Origin: JBCDGZ01 sp038750655
GTDB taxonomy: Bacteria; Bacteroidota; Bacteroidia; Chitinophagales; Saprospiraceae
Length of the DNA stretch: 37,973 nucleotides
Reading direction: 5' to 3'
Assembly: GCA_038750655.1 (NCBI GenBank)
Contig: JBCDGZ010000073.1
Coordinates: 1-37,973, forward strand
A program made the translations under genes and the position numbers. The notes below the pieces were generated by a model. The model ran no database searches. It was not told where the DNA came from and was given only the letters and a program-made list of their open reading frames with translations. Positions 8,096 through 16,385 of this stretch are shown here, piece after piece. Every line of letters begins with the position of its first letter. Position 1 is the first letter of the stretch.

Positions 8096-8140
8096 CAAAA
8101 TTAAAGGGGGCCTTTGCCAAAGAGCTTGAACTAGTTCAAG
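8096..8140 (-). promoter_or_regulatory. Second promoter with the same dyad-N22-TAnnTTTG layout
   Basis: The minus strand carries CTTGAACTAGTTCAAG (8140-8125, a perfect 16-bp dyad). Its inner 14 bp are identical to the dyad at 7618. Exactly 22 bp separate that 14-bp core from TAATTTTG (8103-8096). A CCCCC run sits just before the -7 element in both promoters. The predicted start site near 8090 gives a leader of about 40 bases before the ATG at 8051. Wobble pairs extend the dyad into a hairpin of about 33 bp. Confidence 0.65.
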
Positions 8141-8161
8141 TTTTTGGCTTGCGGTAAAATC

Positions 8162-8188
8162 GCCGTGTCCCTTATCAAGAAACACGGC
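8162..8188 (-). terminator. Terminator of the surface-protein operon
   Basis: GCCGTGT (8162-8168) pairs with ACACGGC (8182-8188), with an inner CTT/AAG stem and an ATC loop. On the minus strand the stem is followed by GATTTTACC, a short U-rich tail. It lies about 30 bp after the stop of the last beta-helix gene (8218). It shares stem and flanking bases with the hairpin at 7057-7082. Confidence 0.6.
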
Positions 8189-8217
8189 TCGAACTAAAGA
8201 AAATAAATTACAGATGA

Positions 8218-9663
8218 TTAATATACAAAATTCGCAAACGGATGATCAGAATCATTAACCGTCGAAATATCTCCGGCATTGGAAACATTGATAATGGGAC
8301 CAAAGGAGAGATTATTATTGGACCTAAACACCACCTCTCCCATTGGATAAGTGCTGAGGTTACTTACTGTCGGCGATTGCGCAAAGCCATTGCCCTGCGC
8401 CGTATTTGTGAGGTACAAACAACCACTGCTCGTCCCCAAGATGCCGGCGTGGCTGTTGTTTTTCACATCATTTCCTATAACGGATGCATCGGTTGAGGTC
8501 ACTACAATTCCAAAGTAGTTGCCACTGCAATGGTTGTTGATGAGAATAGTATTGGAAACCGCGCGGATACCCGCACCTTCATCGGTATTAATCCCCGTTC
8601 CTCCGCCAGTAGGACAGGTAGCATTATCAATACAGACGCCATTATCATTACTCACATTGTTCATGACCAGTGCGTTGTTGGCCGCATCTATACCGTGTCG
8701 GCCATTGCGGTAAGCCAAATTATTGATACACAAGCTCCCCGTGCTAAAATCAATGCCATGATAAGCATTCCCATACACCGTACAGCCCTCAATCCTCGTC
8801 CCTCTAAGGGCATCTATACCATCCCGTCCATTATGAGAAGCGGTATTCTTATAGATCGCACATTCTCCGTTTGCCTTTATCCCATTATCACCATTAGAAG
8901 AAGCCGTACAATTTCGGATGATGCTGCCATTATCTGCCGATATGCCATCCTCCCCATTTTGCCTAGCGGTGCAATTAATGATCAGACAATTATCCCCGGC
9001 GTTGATACCATCCGATGCATTATCATTGACTAGGAGATTACTAAAGATGGCTTGATTGGCCCTGATGGCATCAATACCACTATCATCAAATCCGGATATG
9101 CTGCCATTTTTGATGGTAATATTATTATGAGCACCCAAAACAGAAATTCCGTCACCCGTTGTTTGCGGGCCAGGTAGGATGGCAAAGCCGTTTAGGTCAA
9201 TGCTGACATTGTCTGAATCGATGAAGATGCCATCGCCGCTAGATCGGGTGACGACTAAGTTGGCTCGGAGGTAGTAACTCCCGGGCTCGGCAATGGTCAG
9301 GGAGCCATCGCCGTCGGGGTCTAGCTCATCGACGGGGGTGCGGGGTTCTAGGATTTGGATCTTCTTGGAATCAATGATGCACTCCCATTGGGGGAGGCTG
9401 TCGGGGCCTGCATTGTATCGAAAGCCAGCAGTGCTGTCGGTTTGAAAAAGGAATAAGCCCTTGGCGGGCGAAGGAATGGCCAGGCGCTGATTTTGGGTCA
9501 TCCGGGGCATTAGGAAGCCTTTTTCGACAGATTTCACATCTAATAGGGCACTGCTATCCGCAGCGGTACTGTCTGCATTAATACTCACTTGACCGGTCAA
9601 TGTGCTGGTGAGGCACAATAGGAGGAAAGTGGGGATAATATAGAGTTGGATTGTTCTTTTCAT
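8218..9663 (-). CDS. Right-handed beta-helix surface protein with N-terminal PRMT module
   Basis: The 481-residue protein has a signal peptide (about 1-24). Next comes an N-terminal module (residues 25-95: DSSALLDVKSVEKGFLMPRMT, then PAKGLFLFQTD) shared with three other proteins of this operon. After a linker (PVDELDPDGDGSLTI), about 270 residues form NosD/PbH1-type coils with repeated 'G-x-N-x-x-I-x-N-C-T-x-x-x-N-G-x-x-G-I' units. Such helices bind or cleave polysaccharides or act as spikes. No acidic catalytic cluster can be assigned. The C-terminus follows the operon's conserved signature, GDIST then HPFANFVY. It is the last gene before the hairpin at 8162. Confidence 0.88.
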   Translation of the reverse strand: MKRTIQLYIIPTFLLLCLTSTLTGQVSINADSTAADSSALLDVKSVEKGFLMPRMTQNQRLAIPSPAKGLFLFQTDSTAGFRYNAGPDSLPQWECIIDSKKIQILEPRTPVDELDPDGDGSLTIAEPGSYYLRANLVVTRSSGDGIFIDSDNVSIDLNGFAILPGPQTTGDGISVLGAHNNITIKNGSISGFDDSGIDAIRANQAIFSNLLVNDNASDGINAGDNCLIINCTARQNGEDGISADNGSIIRNCTASSNGDNGIKANGECAIYKNTASHNGRDGIDALRGTRIEGCTVYGNAYHGIDFSTGSLCINNLAYRNGRHGIDAANNALVMNNVSNDNGVCIDNATCPTGGGTGINTDEGAGIRAVSNTILINNHCSGNYFGIVVTSTDASVIGNDVKNNSHAGILGTSSGCLYLTNTAQGNGFAQSPTVSNLSTYPMGEVVFRSNNNLSFGPIINVSNAGDISTVNDSDHPFANFVY

Positions 9664-9690
9664 TACAATTAATATTGAAGATGGTCGGAT

Positions 9691-10899
9691 TTAATAAGTA
9701 AAATTAGAAAAGGGATGCGAAGCTCCGCTAAGGGTCGAAATATCTCCTGCATTGGAGACATCGATGACTGGGCCTATAGAGCTGCCAGGGTACGCAAGGG
9801 GGCTGAATACAATATCTCCTAAGGGATAGATAGCAAGGTCCGAAGTAGAAGGAGATTGTGCAAATCCATTTCCTTCTGCTGTATTTTTAAGGTACAAACT
9901 GCCTGATATTCTTCCAAAAATACCTGCATGTCGATTATGCTGTGTACTGTTACTAATGAAGGTCCCATCTGAACCAGCGGCCACTATGCCAAAGTAATTG
10001 CCATCGCATTGGTTGTACATGATCCTTGCGTTGGCAAAGGTCCTTATCCCTGCCCCTTGACTGGTATTTTCGCCTTGCCCGTTAGTACCTATACCACAAG
10101 TTCCATTGGTGATGCATTGCCCATTATTATTACTGACATTATACAGGACCAATCCACTATTAAAGACATCTATCCCATGCCATCCATTTCGATAGACTAC
10201 ATTATTGATACATAGAACGCCCAGGGCGATATCTAAACCAAAGAGGGTATTATCATAAACGGTGCAGCCCTCTACTTTCCCTCCTGCAGCAACACTGATC
10301 CCATCTCCTCCATTTTTGAAGGAAGTACAGTACGCTATAATACAACCTTCGCTAGATTGGATACCCTCTGCCCCATTGTGGGAGGCCGTACAATTGCGAA
10401 TGATAGTACCATCATCTACATCGAATCCTTCTGTTCCATTTCCGGTGGCGGTGCAATTTGTAATGAGGCAGTTAAAGTCCGCAGTTAAGCCTTCATCTCC
10501 ATTATTCTTCAAGAGGAGATGCTGAAAGGTAGACTGATCGGCATTCAGCCCATGAATCCCATCTTCACCGAATCCCGATACCGTCCCATTTTTGATCGTA
10601 ATATTACTATGGGATCCATCTACAAAAATACCATTGTCGCTGGCCGGTGTCCCAGCAATGATCGCAAAGCCGTTCAGATCAAGGGTCACATTATCACTAT
10701 TAATGATGATGCCATCCGAGTTAGTGGTCGTAACCCATAAGGTATCTCTAAGAAAATAGTGCCCTGGCTCATCAATCAGTATTATGCCACCACGTCCTGA
10801 CGTCAGCTCATCAACTGGGGTTTGGGCGTAGCTTAGATCACTGGCTCCCAGGAAAAACAAGACGAAGAGCAATGAGGTATATGAAATTAGATTTTTCAT
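9691..10899 (-). CDS. Right-handed beta-helix secreted protein, tandem paralogue A
   Basis: The ATG at 10899 gives a clean signal peptide (MKNLISYTSLLFVLFFLGASDLSYAQ), so it is preferred over the longer frame starting at 10950. The 402-residue protein lacks the PRMT module and passes directly from TPVDEL to the beta-helix. PbH1 coils with recurring NC, GNG and DGI motifs fill residues 60-360. The end is GDISTLSGASHPFSNFTY. DNA and protein are very similar to the neighbouring gene at 10951-12159, with matching segments offset by about 1.26 kb, so the two arose by a fairly recent tandem duplication. No T9SS domain is visible. Confidence 0.87.
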   Translation of the reverse strand: MKNLISYTSLLFVLFFLGASDLSYAQTPVDELTSGRGGIILIDEPGHYFLRDTLWVTTTNSDGIIINSDNVTLDLNGFAIIAGTPASDNGIFVDGSHSNITIKNGTVSGFGEDGIHGLNADQSTFQHLLLKNNGDEGLTADFNCLITNCTATGNGTEGFDVDDGTIIRNCTASHNGAEGIQSSEGCIIAYCTSFKNGGDGISVAAGGKVEGCTVYDNTLFGLDIALGVLCINNVVYRNGWHGIDVFNSGLVLYNVSNNNGQCITNGTCGIGTNGQGENTSQGAGIRTFANARIMYNQCDGNYFGIVAAGSDGTFISNSTQHNRHAGIFGRISGSLYLKNTAEGNGFAQSPSTSDLAIYPLGDIVFSPLAYPGSSIGPVIDVSNAGDISTLSGASHPFSNFTY

Positions 10900-10950
10900 T
10901 AGCAAATTGATTGTTATTGTCATGAGAAAAAGCATTGAAGAGACTCCCAT

Positions 10951-12159
10951 TTAATAGGAAAAATTGGCAAAGGGATGCGAAGCCCCACTAAGCGTAGAAA
11001 TATCTCCCGCATTAGAGATATCGATAATTGGTCCTACAGAAATTTCATTGACAATATTGATTGAGAATACGATATTTCCTAAGGGATAGGTAGTGATGTC
11101 CGAAGTAGTAGGAGATTGTGCAAATCCATTTCCTTCTGCCGTATTTTTGAGGTACAAACTGCCTGATCCTGTTCCAATAATACCTGCATGGCGATTATGC
11201 TGTGCGCTATTGCTGATGAAGGACGCATCTGCGGCAGCGCCCACTAAACCAAAGTAGTTGCCATCGCACTGATTGAAAGCAACCCTTGAGTTAGCAAAGG
11301 TTCGAATACCAGCACCATGACTAGTACGAACACCTTGTCCGTTGGTCCCCGAACCACAAGTTCCATTCGCAATGCATTGCCCATTATCATTACTGACATT
11401 GTACATGATCAATGCATTATCATTAATTTCTATCCCATTCCATCCATTTCGATAGGAGGTATTATTGATGCACATGCTTGCATACTCTATTCGTAAGCCA
11501 TGAGTTGCATTATCGTAAGTGATACTGCCCTCAACCTTTGATCCTGGACTAGGGTTGATGCCCTCTTCTCCATTATTGAAGGAGGTACAATGATCAATGA
11601 TACAGCCATCACCAGTACGAATGCCATCAAGTGCATTATTAGAAGCCGTACAATTGCGAATAATTGAGCAATCATCTGTAAGAAATCCAAATGATCCATT
11701 TCCCGTTGCTGTGCAATCTACAATCAGGCAGCTAAAGTCTACTCTCAAGCCCTCCCCTCCATTATCCCTTAAGTGGAGATTTTGAAAAGTAGACATATCG
11801 GCACTGAATGCGTTAATCCCATCTTTGCCGAATCCTGCTATTACCCCATTTTTGATGGTAATGTTATTATTATTGGCATCTATCTCAATTCCATCACGAG
11901 TGGCTAAGGGCCCGGCCATGATCGCAAAACCATTCAAGTCCAGGGTCACATTATCGCTTCTGATGGTAATACCATCCCTATATGCTCTGTTCACCCATAA
12001 GGTATCTCTGAGAAAGTAATGCCCTGGCTCATCAATAAATATATCGCCCCCCACCCCTAGCTCATCAATAGGAGTTTGAGTGTAGCCGGGAGAACTGGTT
12101 CCCAGGAAAAACAAAAGTAAGAACAGCGAGCTATAGGAGATTACATCTTTTGTCAACAT
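10951..12159 (-). CDS. Right-handed beta-helix secreted protein, tandem paralogue B
   Basis: The start at 12159 (MLTKDVISYSSLFLLLFFLG) gives a signal peptide ending near SPGYTQ; the longer frame from 12207 overlaps the preceding gene. The 402 residues match paralogue A throughout. They share the entry TPIDEL-GHYFLRDTLWV, the PbH1 coils, the conserved block 'GNYFG' and the tail GDISTLSGASHPFANFSY. Divergence is concentrated in the exposed loop residues between coil motifs, as expected when a ligand or host surface drives change. It is separated from its neighbours by 51 and 13 bp, consistent with one transcript. Confidence 0.87.
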   Translation of the reverse strand: MLTKDVISYSSLFLLLFFLGTSSPGYTQTPIDELGVGGDIFIDEPGHYFLRDTLWVNRAYRDGITIRSDNVTLDLNGFAIMAGPLATRDGIEIDANNNNITIKNGVIAGFGKDGINAFSADMSTFQNLHLRDNGGEGLRVDFSCLIVDCTATGNGSFGFLTDDCSIIRNCTASNNALDGIRTGDGCIIDHCTSFNNGEEGINPSPGSKVEGSITYDNATHGLRIEYASMCINNTSYRNGWNGIEINDNALIMYNVSNDNGQCIANGTCGSGTNGQGVRTSHGAGIRTFANSRVAFNQCDGNYFGLVGAAADASFISNSAQHNRHAGIIGTGSGSLYLKNTAEGNGFAQSPTTSDITTYPLGNIVFSINIVNEISVGPIIDISNAGDISTLSGASHPFANFSY

Positions 12160-12172
12160 GATATTGTTATTT

Positions 12173-13585
12173 TTAATACTCAAAATTCGCCAAAGGGTGA
12201 TCGGCATTCGTTACCGTAGAAATGTCTCCGACCGCTCTTACATCCACTACAGGACCTCTGTTGGTATTAGTCTGTAGGCTAAAATTAGCAGCATTCCCTG
12301 CGGCCATATTCCGAACTACTAAGCCCCCGCCCCCCTGCATCACCAGTCCAACTACATCATTATCGGTGATGGTGTTGCCATCTACCCGGATACCGGAAAG
12401 AGCTGTATTGGAACAAATGATGCCATTGATATCGTTTTCATGTACCGTATTATTGATGATGACGCCAGTTTGCCCGGTCAGCTGAATCCCTGAGCCCTCA
12501 TTGTTGGCTGCAATACAGTTGCGAACCGTACAGTTATCGCCAGCCTGAATGCCATCACCAAAGTTGTCAAAAGCAGAGCATTTCAAAATACTACAATCAC
12601 TAGCGGTATTGATCCCAATCAGGTCATTATCGGTGGATACACAACCCAGTATCAAGGACCCAATCCCAGCCGTGATACCGTCTCCATAATTATCAAAGGC
12701 CGTGCAGGAGACGAACTGGCTACTCGAATCGGCCTGCATACTACTTTCCCCATTTTGTTGTCCTCGACAGTTGATGAAGTTATTGCCTACACCGGCGTGG
12801 ATACCATCCAGGACATTGAAATAGCCCACACAATTGTCGATCAAATTCTGATCACCAACCCGCATACCATGCTGTCCATTGTAGCGCAGATTGAGGTTTT
12901 GGAAAATAGCATTCTTGACATCCGGCGCCTGAATTCCCTCATCCTGCCAGCTGTTGATATTGCCATTTTTGATGGTGATATTAAAATGTTCTCCATCGAC
13001 CAGAATGCCCGAGCCGCTGCCGCCGGGGTCACTCAGTTGATTACTGGGTGTAGAGCCATTATTTACATTAAAAGGCCCATCTCCATAGATGGCAAAACCA
13101 TTCAGGTCGAGCGTTACATCATCGACATCGATGATGATACCGAAGCCTCCCGTTTGTCGCAAACTAAAGGTATCCGTTAGATAATAAGACCCACTTTGGG
13201 TGATGACATAATTGGTATAATTACCATTATAATTGGCAAAATGGGCTACGGAATCAATAGGGATGCGGATAAGTTCCTGCCCTACGTCACTGGTGTTGCC
13301 CAGACGTACCCAATCGGGAGCTGTGGAGCTGCCTTGGTTGTAATAAAAACCCGCTGGGTCATCGGTTTGATAAATTAGTAGGCCGGTGGCGGGCGAGGCA
13401 ATGGCTGCCCTTTCAGTGGCTGTCATGCGCGGCGTCAGAAAGCCTTTGTTGGTACTGGTGACTTCTAACATGGCCGAGGGATTGGGTGCTGCGCCATTTC
13501 TGTTGATGGCGATTTGAGCTTGAAGGGAGAGGCCAAGTAGTAGGAAGCAGGTCAAGCAAAATATTTTTGAAGAAATGGTTTTCAT
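12173..13585 (-). CDS. Right-handed beta-helix surface protein with N-terminal PRMT module
   Basis: Starting at the ATG at 13585 (MKTISSKIFCLTCFLLLG), the protein has about 470 residues and a signal peptide ending LSLQAQ. The N-terminal module is well conserved (INRNGAAPNPSAMLEVTS, KGFLTPRMT, PATGLLIYQTDD, FYYNQG). A linker follows, then a beta-helix with repeated NC, DG and GIxA motifs (about residues 150-430). The end is GDISTVTNADHPLANFEY. Compared with the 8218 gene, the module and C-terminal signature are conserved while the coils differ, so this is an older paralogue. It ends 13 bp before the next gene. Confidence 0.88.
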   Translation of the reverse strand: MKTISSKIFCLTCFLLLGLSLQAQIAINRNGAAPNPSAMLEVTSTNKGFLTPRMTATERAAIASPATGLLIYQTDDPAGFYYNQGSSTAPDWVRLGNTSDVGQELIRIPIDSVAHFANYNGNYTNYVITQSGSYYLTDTFSLRQTGGFGIIIDVDDVTLDLNGFAIYGDGPFNVNNGSTPSNQLSDPGGSGSGILVDGEHFNITIKNGNINSWQDEGIQAPDVKNAIFQNLNLRYNGQHGMRVGDQNLIDNCVGYFNVLDGIHAGVGNNFINCRGQQNGESSMQADSSSQFVSCTAFDNYGDGITAGIGSLILGCVSTDNDLIGINTASDCSILKCSAFDNFGDGIQAGDNCTVRNCIAANNEGSGIQLTGQTGVIINNTVHENDINGIICSNTALSGIRVDGNTITDNDVVGLVMQGGGGLVVRNMAAGNAANFSLQTNTNRGPVVDVRAVGDISTVTNADHPLANFEY

Positions 13586-13623
13586 CTTTTCTGTTTTAAT
13601 TCTAATAATCACATTTATCAATG

Positions 13624-14664
13624 CTAGTTCTTAGCGATAACTACCTTGCGGCTATACAGCTGCCCATCAATTTCCATTCTGATCCAGTACATCCCTTCGG
13701 CCAATTGATGGACGGGAAGCTGGGTTTGGTCCTGCTGTTCCAATCGCTGTTCGCGGACCAGCTGGCCAGCGCCGTTGAACAGCTGTACGGTTCCTGTGGC
13801 TATGCTTTCGTCGAAGCGGATGTTTAGCTGATGACTGGCTGGGTTGGGAAAAACAGCGAGCTCCATCTTGGGAGCTTGGAGCTTTACTGCCCGGATGTCC
13901 GAATAGTCGAAGCTGCCGTCGAAATCAACTTGCTTGAGGCGATAGTAGTTGATACCGGGGCGGGGGTTGTTATCCCAGCTTTCGTATTGAAGCTCATCGT
14001 AGGAATTGCCGGCGCCGGCGACTTGGGCGATGGGCTCGAAGTGCTGGGCGTCGATGGAGCGCTCGATGAGGAAATAGTCGTTGTTCTGCTCGTTGGCGGT
14101 CCGCCAGTCTAGCCAGACGCGCTGGTCAGGCGTTAGTGCGGCTTCGAAGGTGAGGAGCTCTACGGGGAGGACGGACATTAGGGTCACGCTGGTGCCCGGT
14201 ACGCCGACGTTGCCGAAGATGGCGTGGTTGACAAATAGGTCGCCGGAGGCACCGGAGACAGAGTAGGTGGTATTATCGCTGCCCGTACCCGATACGGATA
14301 GGGTGACGACGTTGGTCGTTGTCAATAAATTTACCGTTACATTATTGCTCGACGAAATCACCTTTTGGGAACAGACATCGTTGGTGCAGGTCACGCCGCC
14401 CTGGAGGTTAAAAAACCAGCCGCTGTTGCTGGACACCACACTTATACTAACGGCATTGCCCGGCCCACCGGCCCCGACATCTGGCCAGGTGATGGTCAGC
14501 ACCTGATTGTTCCAGATGTCGACGGGGTAGCTGCCCGTAGCGGTGTAATTCACGTCGATGGTGGAGGCGGCTGGGGAGACCAAATCTACAATGACGTTTT
14601 GTGCTTGGAGTTGAACCGTAAGGCCAAAAAATAGGCCGCACAGTAAGAGAAAATATCGATTCAT
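13624..14664 (-). CDS. Secreted protein with T9SS type A sorting domain
   Basis: The 346-residue protein has a signal peptide (MNRYFLLLCGLFFGLTVQLQAQ). A beta-rich domain of about 145 residues carries one cysteine pair (TCTNDVC). A bridging segment follows that is very common in Bacteroidota: LPVELLTFEA, then WRTANEQNNDYFLIERS and INYYRLKQVDFDG. The C-terminal 75 residues are a type IX sorting domain (AVFPNPASHQLNIRF, LFNGAGQLV, LPVHQLAEGMYWIRM, RKVVIAK). The protein should be exported through T9SS and fixed to the cell surface or released. It is the only member of the operon with a recognisable T9SS signal. Confidence 0.9.
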   Translation of the reverse strand: MNRYFLLLCGLFFGLTVQLQAQNVIVDLVSPAASTIDVNYTATGSYPVDIWNNQVLTITWPDVGAGGPGNAVSISVVSSNSGWFFNLQGGVTCTNDVCSQKVISSSNNVTVNLLTTTNVVTLSVSGTGSDNTTYSVSGASGDLFVNHAIFGNVGVPGTSVTLMSVLPVELLTFEAALTPDQRVWLDWRTANEQNNDYFLIERSIDAQHFEPIAQVAGAGNSYDELQYESWDNNPRPGINYYRLKQVDFDGSFDYSDIRAVKLQAPKMELAVFPNPASHQLNIRFDESIATGTVQLFNGAGQLVREQRLEQQDQTQLPVHQLAEGMYWIRMEIDGQLYSRKVVIAKN

Positions 14665-14732
14665 GATGCTAGATTTAAATAGAGTTGAGAGTTGGTTGAA
14701 CTAGAAAAATGATTGCTTCTTTGGTTGACGAT

Positions 14733-16358
14733 CTATGGTAGTTGTTGGTAAAGAATGAATAAGGGATTGAAGGTCCCCAGATTGAGGGGATGCAGAAATA
14801 CGGAGGCCGAGATCGGCGTGATGTCCGTGTTGCCCACATATATGATGGACCCATCCATGTTGGTATCCGCCCGGTCGTAAGTATTGCTGACCGGTACGGT
14901 AGGGTCGAAGGTCGTGTTGGAGGGATTAAGAAAAACGGCCGCTGAGATAGGGGTAATATCCGTAGCGCCTACGTAGACGACCTGGTTATCGCCATCGGCA
15001 TCGCCCGCCCAGAGCATGGTGTGCGTGCCATTGTCGTACTGAGCGGCCTGGGGGTTGGCGGGATTGGTGTAGGTGCTCAGCGTCCGATCGGTGAAATCGT
15101 AGCTGCTGCTGCCGTCGCCCGAGAGCAGTATCGGATTGTCGGTCATGACGCCCAGGTGGTTGCGGTGGCGGAGGGCGATGTGGTAACTGTCACCAGTACT
15201 CAAGCCAGGAAAGGACAAGGCCGATTTACCGTCCAGATCAACAATGTCTCCCGCTTTGGTCATCAAGCCCGCACGGGTGGCCAGCACATTAGCCGCATTC
15301 AAGCTGTCCCGCAGTTCTACAAAAACCCAATCCACAATAGCCCCATCAGAGGCCGTATTCAATACATTCGGATGAACCGCTTCCCCACCCCCGCTGGATA
15401 CATGATTGAAGCCTAACCCAGCGTAGGGTTCAGAACTCGGCAGGAGATTCAGACTTCTCAGGTCGTCCTTCATCTGCTGGGTGCTGTTATCGTAGGCCGC
15501 CTGCAAAAAGCCGTTCAGCTGTACCTTCGGCGCCTCCACAGCAATCGTCCACTCCCCAAAGAAATCGACGCTATCGATGGTTACAAAGTTGATAAAGGTA
15601 TCCAGCGTGACAAAAGAGGGATTGTACCAAAAAGCACTGTCCTTCCGCCAAGCACTGAGCTCGGATTCTACATTCCCATTGAGCTGAGAGGAATAGTAAA
15701 TCATAATAATGCGGGCATCCAAATCACTATTATGAGTCGGCACCATCCGATAGCTGCGATCGACACTATTGCTGCCATGAATATTCTGTGGAACATGCCG
15801 ACGTTGAATGAGGGTACTGCCCAGGTTTTCGCTGGAAGTAATGCAAAAACCCAGTTCACCCGGACAATCATTGCGCGGCCCATCGAGTACAACGGTGGTT
15901 TGAATGACGCCACCATTGGGGCCAATGACCATCCGCCCAGCAAATTCGCTTTCCCCCTCAAGGGCAGCATTGCTTCCCAAGGTGATCGTATCCCCATTGA
16001 GATCAACATACCCCTCCTCCAAAAGCAATTCATTATTGACCTCAATGTTTTGTTGCAACTGCAAGCCATTGCTAGACTTATCGATTTGTAAATAATTAAA
16101 AACGCTGCTCGAATCCCCTCCAAGAGCAGACTGCTCATCGCTGCCATCTCCTATCACTTTAACCGTACCTCTGGTACTTAGAAAGGTTCCATTATTGATC
16201 AATTGGGCATTGTTTAATACCAGGATGCTATTGCTATTACTGTTTTGAACCATGTAGCCACCCTCGATGGTGAGTTTGGTCTGGCCATATCCATTAAGTG
16301 AAAAGAGGAATAGGCAAGCAAGCAGTATAAAGTGAATATTGTATTTATCGTTTTTCAT
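14733..16358 (-). CDS. Secreted protein with C-terminal dockerin-like calcium repeats
   Basis: The 541-residue protein has a signal peptide (about residues 1-25, ending GYGQ). Its N-terminal half is a beta-solenoid-like region (LVLNNAQLINNGTFLSTRGTV..., NGDTITLGSNA) of the type seen in Bacteroidota surface proteins. The C-terminal part contains two related calcium-loop segments, DADGDNQVVYVGATDITPIS and DTNMDGSIIYVGNTDITPIS. Each has dockerin-type D-x-N/D-x-D-G spacing, and each is followed by a conserved V-F-L-x-P. Dockerin-like pairs of this kind serve cell-surface attachment or protein-protein docking. No cohesin is in the window. The intervening domain (FVELRDSLNAANVLATRAGL) is common next to such tails. 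Confidence 0.85.
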   Translation of the reverse strand: MKNDKYNIHFILLACLFLFSLNGYGQTKLTIEGGYMVQNSNSNSILVLNNAQLINNGTFLSTRGTVKVIGDGSDEQSALGGDSSSVFNYLQIDKSSNGLQLQQNIEVNNELLLEEGYVDLNGDTITLGSNAALEGESEFAGRMVIGPNGGVIQTTVVLDGPRNDCPGELGFCITSSENLGSTLIQRRHVPQNIHGSNSVDRSYRMVPTHNSDLDARIIMIYYSSQLNGNVESELSAWRKDSAFWYNPSFVTLDTFINFVTIDSVDFFGEWTIAVEAPKVQLNGFLQAAYDNSTQQMKDDLRSLNLLPSSEPYAGLGFNHVSSGGGEAVHPNVLNTASDGAIVDWVFVELRDSLNAANVLATRAGLMTKAGDIVDLDGKSALSFPGLSTGDSYHIALRHRNHLGVMTDNPILLSGDGSSSYDFTDRTLSTYTNPANPQAAQYDNGTHTMLWAGDADGDNQVVYVGATDITPISAAVFLNPSNTTFDPTVPVSNTYDRADTNMDGSIIYVGNTDITPISASVFLHPLNLGTFNPLFILYQQLP

Positions 16359-16385
16359 GACAAATTTCTTTTATGATTTTTCTTG

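Noticed and set aside
8116..8148. Long hairpin at 8116-8148 considered as a terminator
   Set aside because: Its core dyad has the same fixed distance to a TAnnTTTG element as the copy at 7618, so an operator explains it better; the operon terminator is the separate hairpin at 8162.
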